Shown here one piece after another: positions 1-8,091 of a stretch of DNA of 64,000 bases; within the stretch, counting starts at the first letter, position 1; every line of letters starts with the position of its first letter. Source of the DNA: JBDNJM01 sp041687755 (lineage in GTDB: Bacteria; Planctomycetota; UBA1135; GCA-002686595). The stretch lies in the NCBI GenBank assembly GCA_041687755.1, contig JBDNJM010000075.1, positions 1-64,000 on the forward strand, written 5' to 3'. The translations under genes were made by a program, and so were the position numbers. The notes below the pieces were generated by a model, which worked only from the letters and a program-made list of their open reading frames with translations, did no database searches and had not been told where the DNA came from.

Positions 1-204
1 CTGGAGCTCTTCCCCGTCAAGCTCACCCGCAGCGACCTGGAGCTGTTCTATAGGGGCTTCTCCAACTCCACCCTCTGGCCGCTGTACCACGACTGCGTGC
101 GCTTTCCGGAGTACCACCGGCGCTGGTGGGCGCCGTACGTGTAGGTCAACCAGCGCTTCGCCCGCGCGGCCGTTGAGAGCGCCGTCCCCGACGCCCTCCT
201 GGGA
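1..204 (+). pseudogene. otsA: Trehalose-6-phosphate synthase (OtsA/GT20) fragment
   Basis: Frame 1 reads LELFPVKLTRSDLELF, then YRGFSNSTLWPLYHD, then RRWWAPYV, a TAG stop at 142-144, and VNQRFARAA. This matches the N-terminal part of GT20 trehalose-6-phosphate synthases, where a GFSN-TLWPL-H block is followed by a Y-V-VN-RFA block. The stop replaces a residue that is usually Glu or Arg. Homology disappears after about base 190, so the donor- and acceptor-binding domains that should follow are missing. The 5' part lies outside the window. The gene is therefore truncated and interrupted. The fragment is short but the motif is distinctive. Confidence 0.7.
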
Positions 205-888
205 ATGACCGAGGAGTGGGTGCAGGCTGACGCCCCAATACCGGCTGACAATGCTCCTGTTGTGACGGTCAACAACCGTCGGGATGGACGCTCTATTGTT
301 CTGGCCTGGGCTCGATTCGCTCGCAGCTCACGATCGAGGCACTTCAGCGACACAACATCATTCGAGGAGCTGCGTCCGGGTGGAGCGCCCGTCGTCGTTC
401 CCGAGGGATACGCTGTGCCCTTGACGTTCGACAGCGTGATCCTGGACCGCGGTGGGCTGGCACGTCGCCTAGCCCGACAAGTGGCAGCCAAAAAAGGCTC
501 GCTGCTCCGACTGCTTCTCGAAGTGCAAGGGCCGCGCTGCGAGGTTCGCCTTGCCGGGGAGTACGACCCCAGTGCTACCACCGCTCACTTCGAGAGGCTC
601 CAGCTTTGGATGGGTCTCACTCTGCGACGCATCCCAATGAGCCAGGAGCCTGAGCCCAGCTTCCGCCGTCGCTCTCGCAACGCTCGGGGTCCAAGCTCCG
701 CTTTGCGTGAGTTGCGGACGGGTCCGCTGGAGCATGTCGCTGATCGCGTGCGTGAAGTACTCGACACGCTGTCCCTCACCGGCTGTTGCTACGTCGACGA
801 ACTCGTCCTTGACAGCTCCAGCGACGGCGGGCCCGTGCACAGCACCCTGTCCGCACGCTTCGAGGTTGGCAGTCTCTCCATTATTTAG
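205..888 (+). CDS. Hypothetical protein, unrecognised (227 aa)
   Basis: This open frame continues in the same frame as the broken otsA fragment and ends at TAG 886-888. I do not recognise the product. It has no signal peptide, membrane segment or known motif; the middle is Arg-rich and the end is mixed alpha/beta-like with a Cys-Cys pair near residue 193. Third-position GC looks lower than in the surrounding genes, so the segment may be transferred DNA. A long antisense frame (48-581) overlaps it and looks even less protein-like. The true start is unclear, and it may not be a gene at all. Confidence 0.3.
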   Translation: MTEEWVQADAPIPADNAPVVTVNNRRDGRSIVLAWARFARSSRSRHFSDTTSFEELRPGGAPVVVPEGYAVPLTFDSVILDRGGLARRLARQVAAKKGSLLRLLLEVQGPRCEVRLAGEYDPSATTAHFERLQLWMGLTLRRIPMSQEPEPSFRRRSRNARGPSSALRELRTGPLEHVADRVREVLDTLSLTGCCYVDELVLDSSSDGGPVHSTLSARFEVGSLSII

Positions 889-1046
889 CGCGACCAGCTG
901 TACTCGAAGCTTCGAAACCTCCGTCGGCCCGCCGACTGTTCGATGAAGATCTATCGCGTCTCGGGCCCTGATCTTCCCGCTGAGTCACAGCACCTCGACC
1001 AACGTCGCAAGGCCTGGAAGAAGAAGCGTCGCTAGGGATTGCAGCC

Positions 1047-1249
1047 TTAGCCATGGAAGCCCGTCCTACTTCGGTTGGGCGGGCATTCTTCCCGCCATTC
1101 GCGTTGATGGAAGCCGACAGCTAGCGACCGATGTCCGTGCTTCAGGCTCCGCGAGAACCGCTCGACCATCGCGTTGCCTATACAGCGCCGCCATTCGCCT
1201 GCTTCAGGATCGCGGCGATCCGCGCCTCGGCGAATCAGCTCTTCCGCAT
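1047..1249 (-). mobile_element. IS3-family insertion sequence remnant (orfA head joined to orfB piece)
   Basis: Reading the minus strand from ATG 1249 gives MRKS, a TGA stop, then FAEARIAAILKQANGGAV. This matches the start of IS3-family OrfA (helix-turn-helix, normally RF-E-QI--IL-EA). About 70 bases later another frame reads GNAMVERFSRSLKH, which matches the DNAMVE-F--LK block near the OrfB catalytic glutamate. Most of both genes between these pieces is deleted. A short hairpin (1059-1084) lies inside. No terminal repeats or target duplication could be identified, so this is a scar rather than a working element. The stretch between it and the upstream ORF (889-1046) shows nothing convincing. 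Confidence 0.6.
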
Positions 1250-1261
1250 GGAGCTCTCGGG

Positions 1262-2917
1262 TCAGGTCAGCTGCAGCCGCGCCAGCACGTAGGCGTGGTC
1301 GCTCGGCTTCTCGCCGAGGCTGCCGGGCTGCACGCCCGTCAGCGCATTGCGGTGCAGGATCTCGTACTCCGCGCTGCGGCCCTCGAGCTGGCGCTTGGCG
1401 ACGACGCCGTGCATCAGGGCCTGAGACAGGCCGCGGTGGTTGTAGTCGAAGCGGCGCTCGACGGGGACGCGGTAGATCAGGTTGCGGCTGTGGTCGCCGG
1501 AGAGCACCTGCAGGGTCGCGCTGAACTCGAAGTCGTTGAAGTCGCCAGTGACGTAGTAGTCGATGCCCTCCGCGCGCAGGTTGTGTAGGTGCTCACCGAT
1601 GCGTTCGACCTGGGCCACGCGCAGGTCGAGCCGCGAGTCGTAGCCGGGGCGTTCGGGAGCGAACAGGCCGAGCTGGTGACGCTTTGACGCGAGATGCACG
1701 TTGATGATCTCGAGACCGCCCTTGCTGCCGAGCGGCCGAAAGCGCGCGGAGAGCGGCTTGCGCGAGCCTTCGTACTCTTGCGCGTCAACCGCGAGGCGGC
1801 GCAGGGAGCCGGGGACTAGCTCGACGCGGTCGGGACGGAACAGGAAGGCGTTGCGGATGTTGCCGCCGGGCTGGCCGCCGTCGGCCCCGGCCTCGGGCGG
1901 AATCTCCGCGTAGCGGTAGGGCGGGCCGCCGGCGCGTTCCACGGCGCGCACGAGGTGCCGCAGGGTCTTCTCGGCCGAGACGAGCTCGGTGATCTCCGCG
2001 CCGTCGCCGTCCTGGATCTCCTGCAGCGCGACGATGTCAGGGCAGCGGGCGTCGCTCGCGATGGCCTCGGCCAGGCGGTCGAAGCGGCCGCTGCCGAGGT
2101 CGTCGTCGATGTCGCGATCGGCGTCCAGGACGAGCTCGGCGGACTCGACGTGGGGGTCGAGGTTGAAGCAGTTGAGCGTCAGGACGGTGACCGCGTTCGC
2201 GCTGCCCGTGAGGGTCGTGCGCTGCCGGGCGACGTCCGTCGACTGCGCGAGCACGGGCGTGGTCGCTACAATCTGGTAGGCGCTAGAGCGGAAGTTGAGC
2301 GGGCCCGACACGGCGCGATGCAGTTCGGCGCCGACGTTCACCCGGGGCGCGTCGCCGTAGGCGAGCATGCGCATGCTGGGCAGCCAGCGCTCCGGCATCG
2401 CGGGATCGATCAGGACGCCGCCGTGCTCGGTGCGCTGCAGGCTGGCGCCCTGCGGCAGCAGCACGTAGTCGCCGAAGGGGTTGCTGGGCGCGGCGAACGT
2501 GGCGCCCGCTTCAACGCCGACCACCATGCCCTCCAGGGCGTTGAGTCGCTGGGCGAGGGCCTTCGGATCGGTGAGCACGCGTTCGGCAGTCAGCCACACA
2601 GGCTCGATGTCGGGCCCGCGCTCATTCAGCACGCGCACGTTCGAAGCCTCCAGCTGGGTCGTCGGGCGTTCGTCGTCGTTGGGCAGGTAGTCGACGACGC
2701 GGCCCTCGACCTCGACCTCAGCGCCGCGCGGCGGCTTCGAGCCGTACTTGAACACGAACAGCCCGCAGGACGCTGCGGCGTTGCCAGGTCGCGGGTCCTG
2801 CACGAAGAAGCCCTTGCGCGTTGCGCCGGTGACGACCCCTCGGGTCCGCACGGTCTTGTCGCCTAGCGGCGAGCGCAGCCCCGTGCCCTGAACGTCCTGA
2901 ATATTGGTTTGGTGCAC
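1262..2917 (-). CDS. Endonuclease/exonuclease/phosphatase family protein with OB-fold domain
   Basis: The product is about 551 aa and resembles large extracellular-type nucleases. The N-terminal 110 residues look like the OB-fold of YhcR-type nucleases (RTRGVVTGATRKGFFVQDP). The C-terminal half carries the EEP catalytic blocks: VLTLNCFNLD (metal-site Asn), DIVALQEIQD (metal-binding Glu), YVTGDFNDFE (Asp/Asn pair) and KPSDHAYVLARL (catalytic Asp-His). All key residues are present, so it is probably an active metal-dependent phosphodiesterase or DNase. I chose GTG 2917 because the OB-fold starts just after it; an ATG exists at 2965. No clear signal peptide follows either start, which is odd for this family. 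It stands alone, with the IS remnant just past its 3' end. Confidence 0.8.
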   Translation of the reverse strand: MHQTNIQDVQGTGLRSPLGDKTVRTRGVVTGATRKGFFVQDPRPGNAAASCGLFVFKYGSKPPRGAEVEVEGRVVDYLPNDDERPTTQLEASNVRVLNERGPDIEPVWLTAERVLTDPKALAQRLNALEGMVVGVEAGATFAAPSNPFGDYVLLPQGASLQRTEHGGVLIDPAMPERWLPSMRMLAYGDAPRVNVGAELHRAVSGPLNFRSSAYQIVATTPVLAQSTDVARQRTTLTGSANAVTVLTLNCFNLDPHVESAELVLDADRDIDDDLGSGRFDRLAEAIASDARCPDIVALQEIQDGDGAEITELVSAEKTLRHLVRAVERAGGPPYRYAEIPPEAGADGGQPGGNIRNAFLFRPDRVELVPGSLRRLAVDAQEYEGSRKPLSARFRPLGSKGGLEIINVHLASKRHQLGLFAPERPGYDSRLDLRVAQVERIGEHLHNLRAEGIDYYVTGDFNDFEFSATLQVLSGDHSRNLIYRVPVERRFDYNHRGLSQALMHGVVAKRQLEGRSAEYEILHRNALTGVQPGSLGEKPSDHAYVLARLQLT

Positions 2918-2981
2918 GGCCGCAGGATACCCGCGTGGAGCGCGCCGAAGAGCTATCGGCCGCACGGAAGCGCCGTCGTGC

Positions 2982-4702
2982 CTACGGGTACTCGATGCGA
3001 ACCGAGACTAGGTAGCTGGCGCTGGTCAGGGCTCCATTCGTCGGGTCGAGGGCTAGCGCGGCGTAGCCCGGTTGGGCGGGCAGCGCGGTGAAAGGCCAGG
3101 TGTAATACTCGATGAAGGCCTCCAGTCGCCCGGCACCGTCGAGTTGGCCCACGTCGCGCAGCCCGTCGTAGGAGCCGAAGGGGTTGAGCAGCAGGAACTG
3201 GAAGGAGCCGTCGTAGTTCAGCGGTAGGGTCACGCCCTCCGCAGTCAGGCCTGGGGAGTTGCCGCATAGGCTGTCCAGGAACAAGGCGAAGTCGCCGGCC
3301 AGGGTGGGTCCGCCGTTCACCTCGAGGGAGACGGTGCTGTAGGGCGAGTTTGGATTCAACGAGACGGCGCTCTGGCGGATCCAGAGCGGCGACCGCACGC
3401 AGCTGTCCGAAATGCCGTCGGCGTTCCAGTCGAAGTGGAGCCCGATAGGGAAGTCGCTGACATCCGCTGTTCCATTGCCGTCGCAGTCGGTGAGCAGCCG
3501 GAGGGCCAGCTCGCACCCGTCGGGAACCCCGCTGCCGTCGGCGTTCAGCCCGCATTCGTCCGGCAGGCCGTCGCAGTCAGGCAGCCCGCCGGCGATCTCG
3601 ACGGGGTCGGGGATCCCGTTCCCGTTGCAGTCCGCGCCGGGGCTGGGCAGGTAGGCGGTTGGGGCCAGCGGCGAGTCTTCGTACAGCACCGCGTCCGCAG
3701 ACCCGTTGCGGTCGAGGGCGGCAGCCGTCTCCAGCCGTTGGGCGTAGACCCGTGCGAGGCCCACCCGCGGGCCGAACGAGGCGGCTCCGAAGTTGCTGGA
3801 CCAGGAGAGCACCTGGTAGAAACTCATGCTCCCGAGGCCGCGATCCGGCGCAGTCCAGAGCAGGTCGAGATCACCGTCCGCGTCGCGATCGAGCAGCGTG
3901 TGGCACCTGACGCCCAGCTCACCGGTGACGAGGGGCGCGGCCCCGGCGAAGAAGCCACCGCCCACGCCTCGGAGCAGGCACAGCGTGCCGGACGCGGCGT
4001 CGGCCTAGACGAGGTCGAGCGTGCCGTCGCCGTCCACGTCGATGTCGCCGATGAACGGGGCAGCGAAGGTCGGAGCGGTCAGCCCCTGTGGCGAGCCGAG
4101 CATGATCTTCCAGCCGCCCGCGGTGAGTCCGCCGCGGATGAGGTCGTCGATCTGGTCGCCGTCGAAGTCGGCGACCACGACGCGAACGGCCGGAGGGCCT
4201 GAGTCAATGACGCTATAGGGCTGGAAGCTTGCCCTGCCGAGGTTCTCGTACACGCCCCGAGTTCCGAGGGTGAAGTCCCAGGTCGAGCAGAACAGGTCGT
4301 TGTCGCCGTCCCCGTCTAAATCGAGGCTGGCGTAGTCGCGAACGATCGACTGGACGGGCATCGAGGGTTGCTCCGTGAACGAAGCGTTGCCGACGTTCAG
4401 CCAAACGCTCGTGCTGTCGTTGCTCGGGCCGTGCGTGAAGAGGTCCAGATCGCCGTCGTTCTCGAGGTCGCGGAGGGCGAAGCCCGCGGCGCCGCTTCCG
4501 AAGGCGATGGAGCTGCCGCCGACGAAGCCCCCGGGGCCCCCAGTGCGATGTTGACGGAGGTGGCGAAGCCGTCGGTGAGGCTCATTCGGTCGAGGAGCCC
4601 GTCGCCGTTAAGGTCGGCGAAGCGCACCGAGTCGAGCACCCCGTTGCTGATCGGAACGAGCGGGTCCTGGGGCAGGCTGAGCAGGGCGAGGGTCAAGAGC
4701 AT
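2982..4702 (-). pseudogene. FG-GAP/VCBS repeat secreted protein, broken by a frameshift and a stop
   Basis: Three open segments on the minus strand join into one protein of about 570 aa. The first (4702-4397) has a hydrophobic signal (MLLTLALLSLP) and an FADLNGDGLLD calcium-binding repeat. Near 4530 the reading frame changes. The second (to 4007) continues with DLDGDGDNDLF, ADFDGDQIDDL and DVDGDGTLDLV. A TAG at 4005-4007 then interrupts. The third (to 2982) continues in the same frame with RDADGDLDLLW and dockerin-like D-N-D-G blocks (DCNGNGIPDPVE), ending in a beta-rich tail. Such proteins are exported beta-propeller-type proteins. Two independent breaks argue for decay, although sequence error cannot be excluded for either one alone. 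Confidence 0.75.
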
Positions 4703-4955
4703 GCGAGGTCGAGAAGAGGGGCGAGGCGAGCCGCTCGACCCCTCATGGGGGTCGGCCGGGTCTTTGGAGGGCGTGGTGCGCCCGGATCCCCGGGGCCAGT
4801 CGGTCTGGAGGATCCGCGGAGGGGCTCCCGGCCCCGGTGCCGAGGTGCTCGGCTTGACGACCGTAGGTCGTACATGCCCTCCGAATGGGCAAGCAAGGCA
4901 GCCGGCTCTTCCGTTGGAATCGCTACCGCCGCCAACGCGGTGAAGGCCGTTCCAC
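4703..4955. other. Intergenic region, nothing convincing
   Basis: This stretch lies between the 5' end of the broken FG-GAP gene and the 132-nt repeat. It contains a small hairpin (ACGACC-gta-GGTCGT near 4858) but no recognisable promoter, RNA or coding region. Confidence 0.5.
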
Positions 4956-5087
4956 CTACAGAGTGTGAATCACTGGGCTTGGCCCAATCCGTTCACTCCC
5001 TGTGTGCGCCAGGGCCCACAGGCGATGGGCGCAAAGGCACCTGAGAGGCACTTCGCTCAGGCAGCGCAAAATTCTAACAGCCTCTCA
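4956..5087 (-). repeat. 132-nt dispersed structured element, copy A
   Basis: Read in the sense of the minus-strand gene it follows, this element aligns without gaps, at roughly three-quarters identity, to 40124-40255. It begins with the TGA stop codon of the 5085-6677 gene. Two hairpins are predicted. The first pairs TGAGAGG (5087-5081) with CCTCTCA (5048-5042). The second is a two-part stem at 4996-4965, with GTGAA/TTCAC outside and ATTGGGC/GCCCAGT inside. The other copy keeps the second stem through compensatory changes, which suggests selection on RNA or DNA structure. The function is unknown; candidates are a 3' UTR or terminator element, a small RNA, or a mobile REP-like unit. Confidence 0.75.
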
Positions 5088-6677
5088 GATCCGCTTCGAC
5101 GTGCCCGTCTCGTCCTCGTAGCTCACGCCGTACAGGTCGAGCCGACGGTCGCTCCAGGGCCGCACGGTGCCTTGGGCGCGATGGCGACGCAGGGACTCGA
5201 GGTCCACGTCGTGCACGACCAGCGTCTCAATGTTCGGCGTGCACTCCGCGCCGATACCGTCGCGCGCGAAGGCGTAGTCGAGCGGGGTGAACACGCCGCT
5301 CTGGGCGTAGTGCGTGTCGGCGGCGGCCACGAACGGCAGGTTGCCCGCGCAGCCTGAGATAGCGACATAGATGCCGTTCTCGATGGCGCGCGCCTGGGCG
5401 CAATAGCGGATCCGCAGGTACCCCGTGCGGTTCTCGGTGTTGAACGGCACGAACAGGATCTTTGCGCCCTTGGCGGTTGCGATGCGGGCTAGCTCGGGGA
5501 ACTCGACGTCGTAGCAGACGAGGATCGCGATGCGTCCGCGATCGGTGTCGAAGACCTGGACTTGGTCGCCGCCTGCGACGCCCCACCAGCGCTGCTCGGC
5601 GGGCGTGATATGGATCTTAGGCTGGGCCTCGATCGTGCCGTCGCGCCGAAAGAGGTAGGCGACGTTGGTGAGCGTGCCCTCGTCCGCGAGCGTGAACTGG
5701 CTGCCGCCGATGATGTTCACGTTGTGCTTGATCGACATCGCGTTAAAGAAGTCGAGGTACTCCGGCGTGCGGCGCGCGAGGTTGCGCACCTGGTCGCTCG
5801 GCCGTCCGGGTTCCTCGAGCGCGAGCAACTGGGTCGTTATGAGCTCTGGGAACAGGACGAAGTCGCTCTTCGCGTCGGCAGCAGCGTCGATGAAGTACTC
5901 GCACTGCTGGCAGAACTCGTCCCAGCTCTCCACGTGTCGCATCAAATACTGCACCGAGGCAATGCGCGCTGGCGCGACGTGAGCCCAGCGGCGGGTGGGA
6001 TCGCGCACGTGCTCCAGATTGACCCATTCGAGGTGGGTGGCGTAGCCGCGCGAGGCCGTGTCCTCGGGGAAATAGTCGGGGATCAACTCGCGCACGACGA
6101 AGCCGTTGGCGACCTGAGTCGTCAGGACTGGGTCGTACTGACCGCGCTGCACGACGCGCTGGACGTATTCGAGAGCGCTGAGTTCGTCGGCGAGTGCGCC
6201 ATAGCCTGGGATGCGGCCTCCAACGATGATGCGAGCGAGGTCTAGGAGTCGCACGAGCTCCTTGCGCGCCTCGTACAGCCGTCGCGCCAGGCGCATACCG
6301 CGACACTCGGGATGCACCATGATCTCGATGCCGTAGAGCGTGTCGCCCTCCACCGAGTGATTTCGGATGTAGCCGTCGTCGGCGACTCGGCGCCAGTCGT
6401 GCCACTCTTGAACCGTGTCGAAGTCGACGATCAGGGAGCTGGCCGAGGCCACGAGCCGGCCTTCGTGCTCGATGCCGAACTGGCCCTCGGGGAAGTGCCG
6501 CAGCTGACTCTCGAGGTGCTCCCGGGTCCAGGTGGGCATCCCGGGGAAACAGGCCTGCTGCAGCGCGACCAGAGGCTGGAAGTCGTCGAGCGTCAACGTG
6601 CGTAGGACGACCCGGCTCTCGAAGTCCTGGAGTTGGAGGTCGCTGGCGTCTTCTGCAGAAGGGAGGTCGGAGCTCAT
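5085..6677 (-). CDS. Bifunctional GNAT acetyltransferase / carbon-nitrogen hydrolase (nitrilase) fusion
   Basis: This 530-aa protein has two domains. Residues about 20-215 are a GNAT fold with the acetyl-CoA loop around MVHPECRGMRLARRLYEAR. Residues about 230-510 are a nitrilase-superfamily domain with the full catalytic set: Glu in FVLFPELI, Lys in QPKIHITPAE, and Cys in ILVCYDVEFPEL. This fusion is a known conserved family whose substrate is not established; the nitrilase half should hydrolyse an amide. There is no signal peptide, so it should be cytoplasmic. Its stop codon is also the first triplet of the 132-nt repeat. It appears to be monocistronic. Confidence 0.88.
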   Translation of the reverse strand: MSSDLPSAEDASDLQLQDFESRVVLRTLTLDDFQPLVALQQACFPGMPTWTREHLESQLRHFPEGQFGIEHEGRLVASASSLIVDFDTVQEWHDWRRVADDGYIRNHSVEGDTLYGIEIMVHPECRGMRLARRLYEARKELVRLLDLARIIVGGRIPGYGALADELSALEYVQRVVQRGQYDPVLTTQVANGFVVRELIPDYFPEDTASRGYATHLEWVNLEHVRDPTRRWAHVAPARIASVQYLMRHVESWDEFCQQCEYFIDAAADAKSDFVLFPELITTQLLALEEPGRPSDQVRNLARRTPEYLDFFNAMSIKHNVNIIGGSQFTLADEGTLTNVAYLFRRDGTIEAQPKIHITPAEQRWWGVAGGDQVQVFDTDRGRIAILVCYDVEFPELARIATAKGAKILFVPFNTENRTGYLRIRYCAQARAIENGIYVAISGCAGNLPFVAAADTHYAQSGVFTPLDYAFARDGIGAECTPNIETLVVHDVDLESLRRHRAQGTVRPWSDRRLDLYGVSYEDETGTSKRI

Positions 6678-6851
6678 GGTGCGGGGGCCCTCGGCGGACG
6701 TCGCAAGGGAGAGAGAGTCAGCCGGAAAAGCGCGGCATTTTGCGCTCGTCCTGACGGTCCGAATAGAGCGATTCTGCCGATTCTACCGCGGAGGTCTCCT
6801 AGGCGGAGCAGCGCAGCGGGCCCTACCGATCCGGCGAGGGAGCCCCCCTCG

Positions 6852-7127
6852 TCAGCGCAGGAACAGCGCGCCGCAGGTGACGAACAGCGAGGCCCCGAAG
6901 GGCATGCGGTAAGTGCGCAGGCGGTGCGGCTCGGATGCGGGCCGCGGGGCGAGCAGGACCGGTGCGCAGCCGAGGCTGGTGAACACGCCGACGAGGCCGA
7001 GTCCGCCGGGCGCGGCGAGTGCGTCCGCGCGGAGCAGTGCCGGTAGGGCGAGGAACGCTGCGCAACCGGCGGCGGTGGCAAGGAATAGGGGCCGCAGAAG
7101 ACGGTGCGGTGCAGTGTTGTCGGTCAT
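6852..7127 (-). CDS. Small membrane protein, hypothetical (91 aa)
   Basis: From ATG 7127 the protein has two or three hydrophobic segments: residues about 10-32, about 36-55, and a short one at the C terminus (FGASLFVTCGALFLR). A basic stretch (RPASEPHRLRTYR) separates the last two. I do not recognise a family. The frame is open further upstream to 7385, but that part is low-complexity and would overlap the flagellar promoter, so the internal ATG is preferred. It sits between the GNAT-nitrilase gene and the divergent flagellar operon. The 174 bases between it and 6677 hold nothing recognisable. Confidence 0.5.
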   Translation of the reverse strand: MTDNTAPHRLLRPLFLATAAGCAAFLALPALLRADALAAPGGLGLVGVFTSLGCAPVLLAPRPASEPHRLRTYRMPFGASLFVTCGALFLR

Positions 7128-7354
7128 CGTGCCGGCGCTGGGGTGAACCCCCAGTACGCGGTTGCGGGCCCGGAGATTCGCATGAGGAGCTGAAGGCGGA
7201 TCGGCCTCGGGGGGGGGGCGCTCGCCGGTAGCCTTCCGGGCAGGAGCGGAATTCTGTTCCCGGTGGGGAAGGGATGGGGCGCAAAAATGGCCGGTCGGCG
7301 ATGGCCGTAGCGCATCAGATCGACCCTTGGGGAGGCTGTGGGCTGATCCGGCGC

Positions 7355-7371
7355 CTGGCACGCCGTCTGCT
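7355..7371 (+). promoter_or_regulatory. Candidate sigma-54 (-24/-12) promoter of the flagellar operon
   Basis: The sequence CTGGCACGCCGTCTGCT matches the RpoN consensus YTGGCACG-N4-TTGCW at all but one position. GG (7357-7358) and GC (7369-7370) have the required 10-nt gap. The predicted transcript start (about 7382) lies only about 2 nt before the flgF ATG, which would make the mRNA nearly leaderless. Upstream (7128-7354) I see a G10 run at 7209-7218 and no other clear element. Confidence 0.5.
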
Positions 7372-7383
7372 CTACAGGCCTGC

Positions 7384-8085
7384 ATGAACCAAGGCCTCTA
7401 CACCGCGGTTGGCGCCATGCGCTCGGCCGAGCAGCGGATCGAGTTCACGTCGCACAACCTGGCGAACCTGGGAACGCCCGGCTTTAAGCGCCGCAGCCAC
7501 GCGTCCAGCCAGTTCAGGGTCCTCACGGATACCGGCGAGAAGCGCGCTGTCGGAACCGCCGCCGTCCAGGACTTCGAGCAGGGCGCGTTCCAGCGCACCG
7601 GCTCGGCGATGCACGTCGCGCTCGAGGGGCCCGGCTTCCTCAGCGTCGAGAGCCCCGAGGGTGAGATCTACACCCGCCGCGGCGAGCTCGTGATCGACGG
7701 GGACGGCGAGCTGAAGTCCGAAGACGGCCACCCCATGGCCTGGGAGCAGCGTCTCGGGACGTTCGACGCGCTCGGGGAGGAGCTGACGATCGAGCCCGAC
7801 GGGACGGTCCACCAGGGTGTCACCCAACTGGGGCGCCTGAAGCTGACCGACTTCGAGGACTACACGCAGCTCACCGAGCTGACGGACGGCTACTGGGCTG
7901 CCGGCGAGAGCGCCAAGACAACGAACGCCGCGGCCACCCTGCGCCAGGGCGAGCTGGAGTCCTCCAACGCGACCGGCATCGACGAGATGGTCGAGCTGAT
8001 CGCGAACCAACGCTTCTACGACATGGCCAGTCGCGCCGTGAAGTCGATCGACCAGAGCTACCAACGCCTCAACCGGCAGAGCTAG
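7384..8085 (+). CDS. flgF: Flagellar basal-body rod protein FlgF
   Basis: This 233-aa proximal rod component is exported through the flagellar type III apparatus. The N terminus (MNQGLYTAVGAM, then HNLANLGTPGFKRR) is the typical rod/hook N-terminal helix and the ANxxTxGFK motif. The C terminus (EMVELIANQRFYDMASR) is the matching C-terminal helix. It is shorter than FlgG, as expected for FlgF. The ATG at 7384 fits the family start and leaves no useful Shine-Dalgarno if the candidate sigma-54 promoter is right. It is the first gene of a tightly spaced operon, with flgG 6 bases downstream. Confidence 0.88.
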   Translation: MNQGLYTAVGAMRSAEQRIEFTSHNLANLGTPGFKRRSHASSQFRVLTDTGEKRAVGTAAVQDFEQGAFQRTGSAMHVALEGPGFLSVESPEGEIYTRRGELVIDGDGELKSEDGHPMAWEQRLGTFDALGEELTIEPDGTVHQGVTQLGRLKLTDFEDYTQLTELTDGYWAAGESAKTTNAAATLRQGELESSNATGIDEMVELIANQRFYDMASRAVKSIDQSYQRLNRQS

Positions 8086-8091
8086 AAGACC

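Noticed and set aside
943..1035. 30-codon ORF ending in a Lys/Arg run.
   Set aside because: It lies in a decayed region with no ribosome binding site or recognisable similarity; a chance frame is likely.
4965..5357. Reading frames in the two repeat copies both give peptides starting (M/V)(N/S)H-AW-NP-T, suggesting a small protein family.
   Set aside because: Differences between copies are not concentrated at third positions and many change the residue, while base pairing is preserved. The frames also run into the antisense of unrelated genes.
7209..7218. G10 tract upstream of the flagellar operon as a phase-variable switch.
   Set aside because: It is not inside a gene or a recognisable promoter, so there is no specific evidence for switching.
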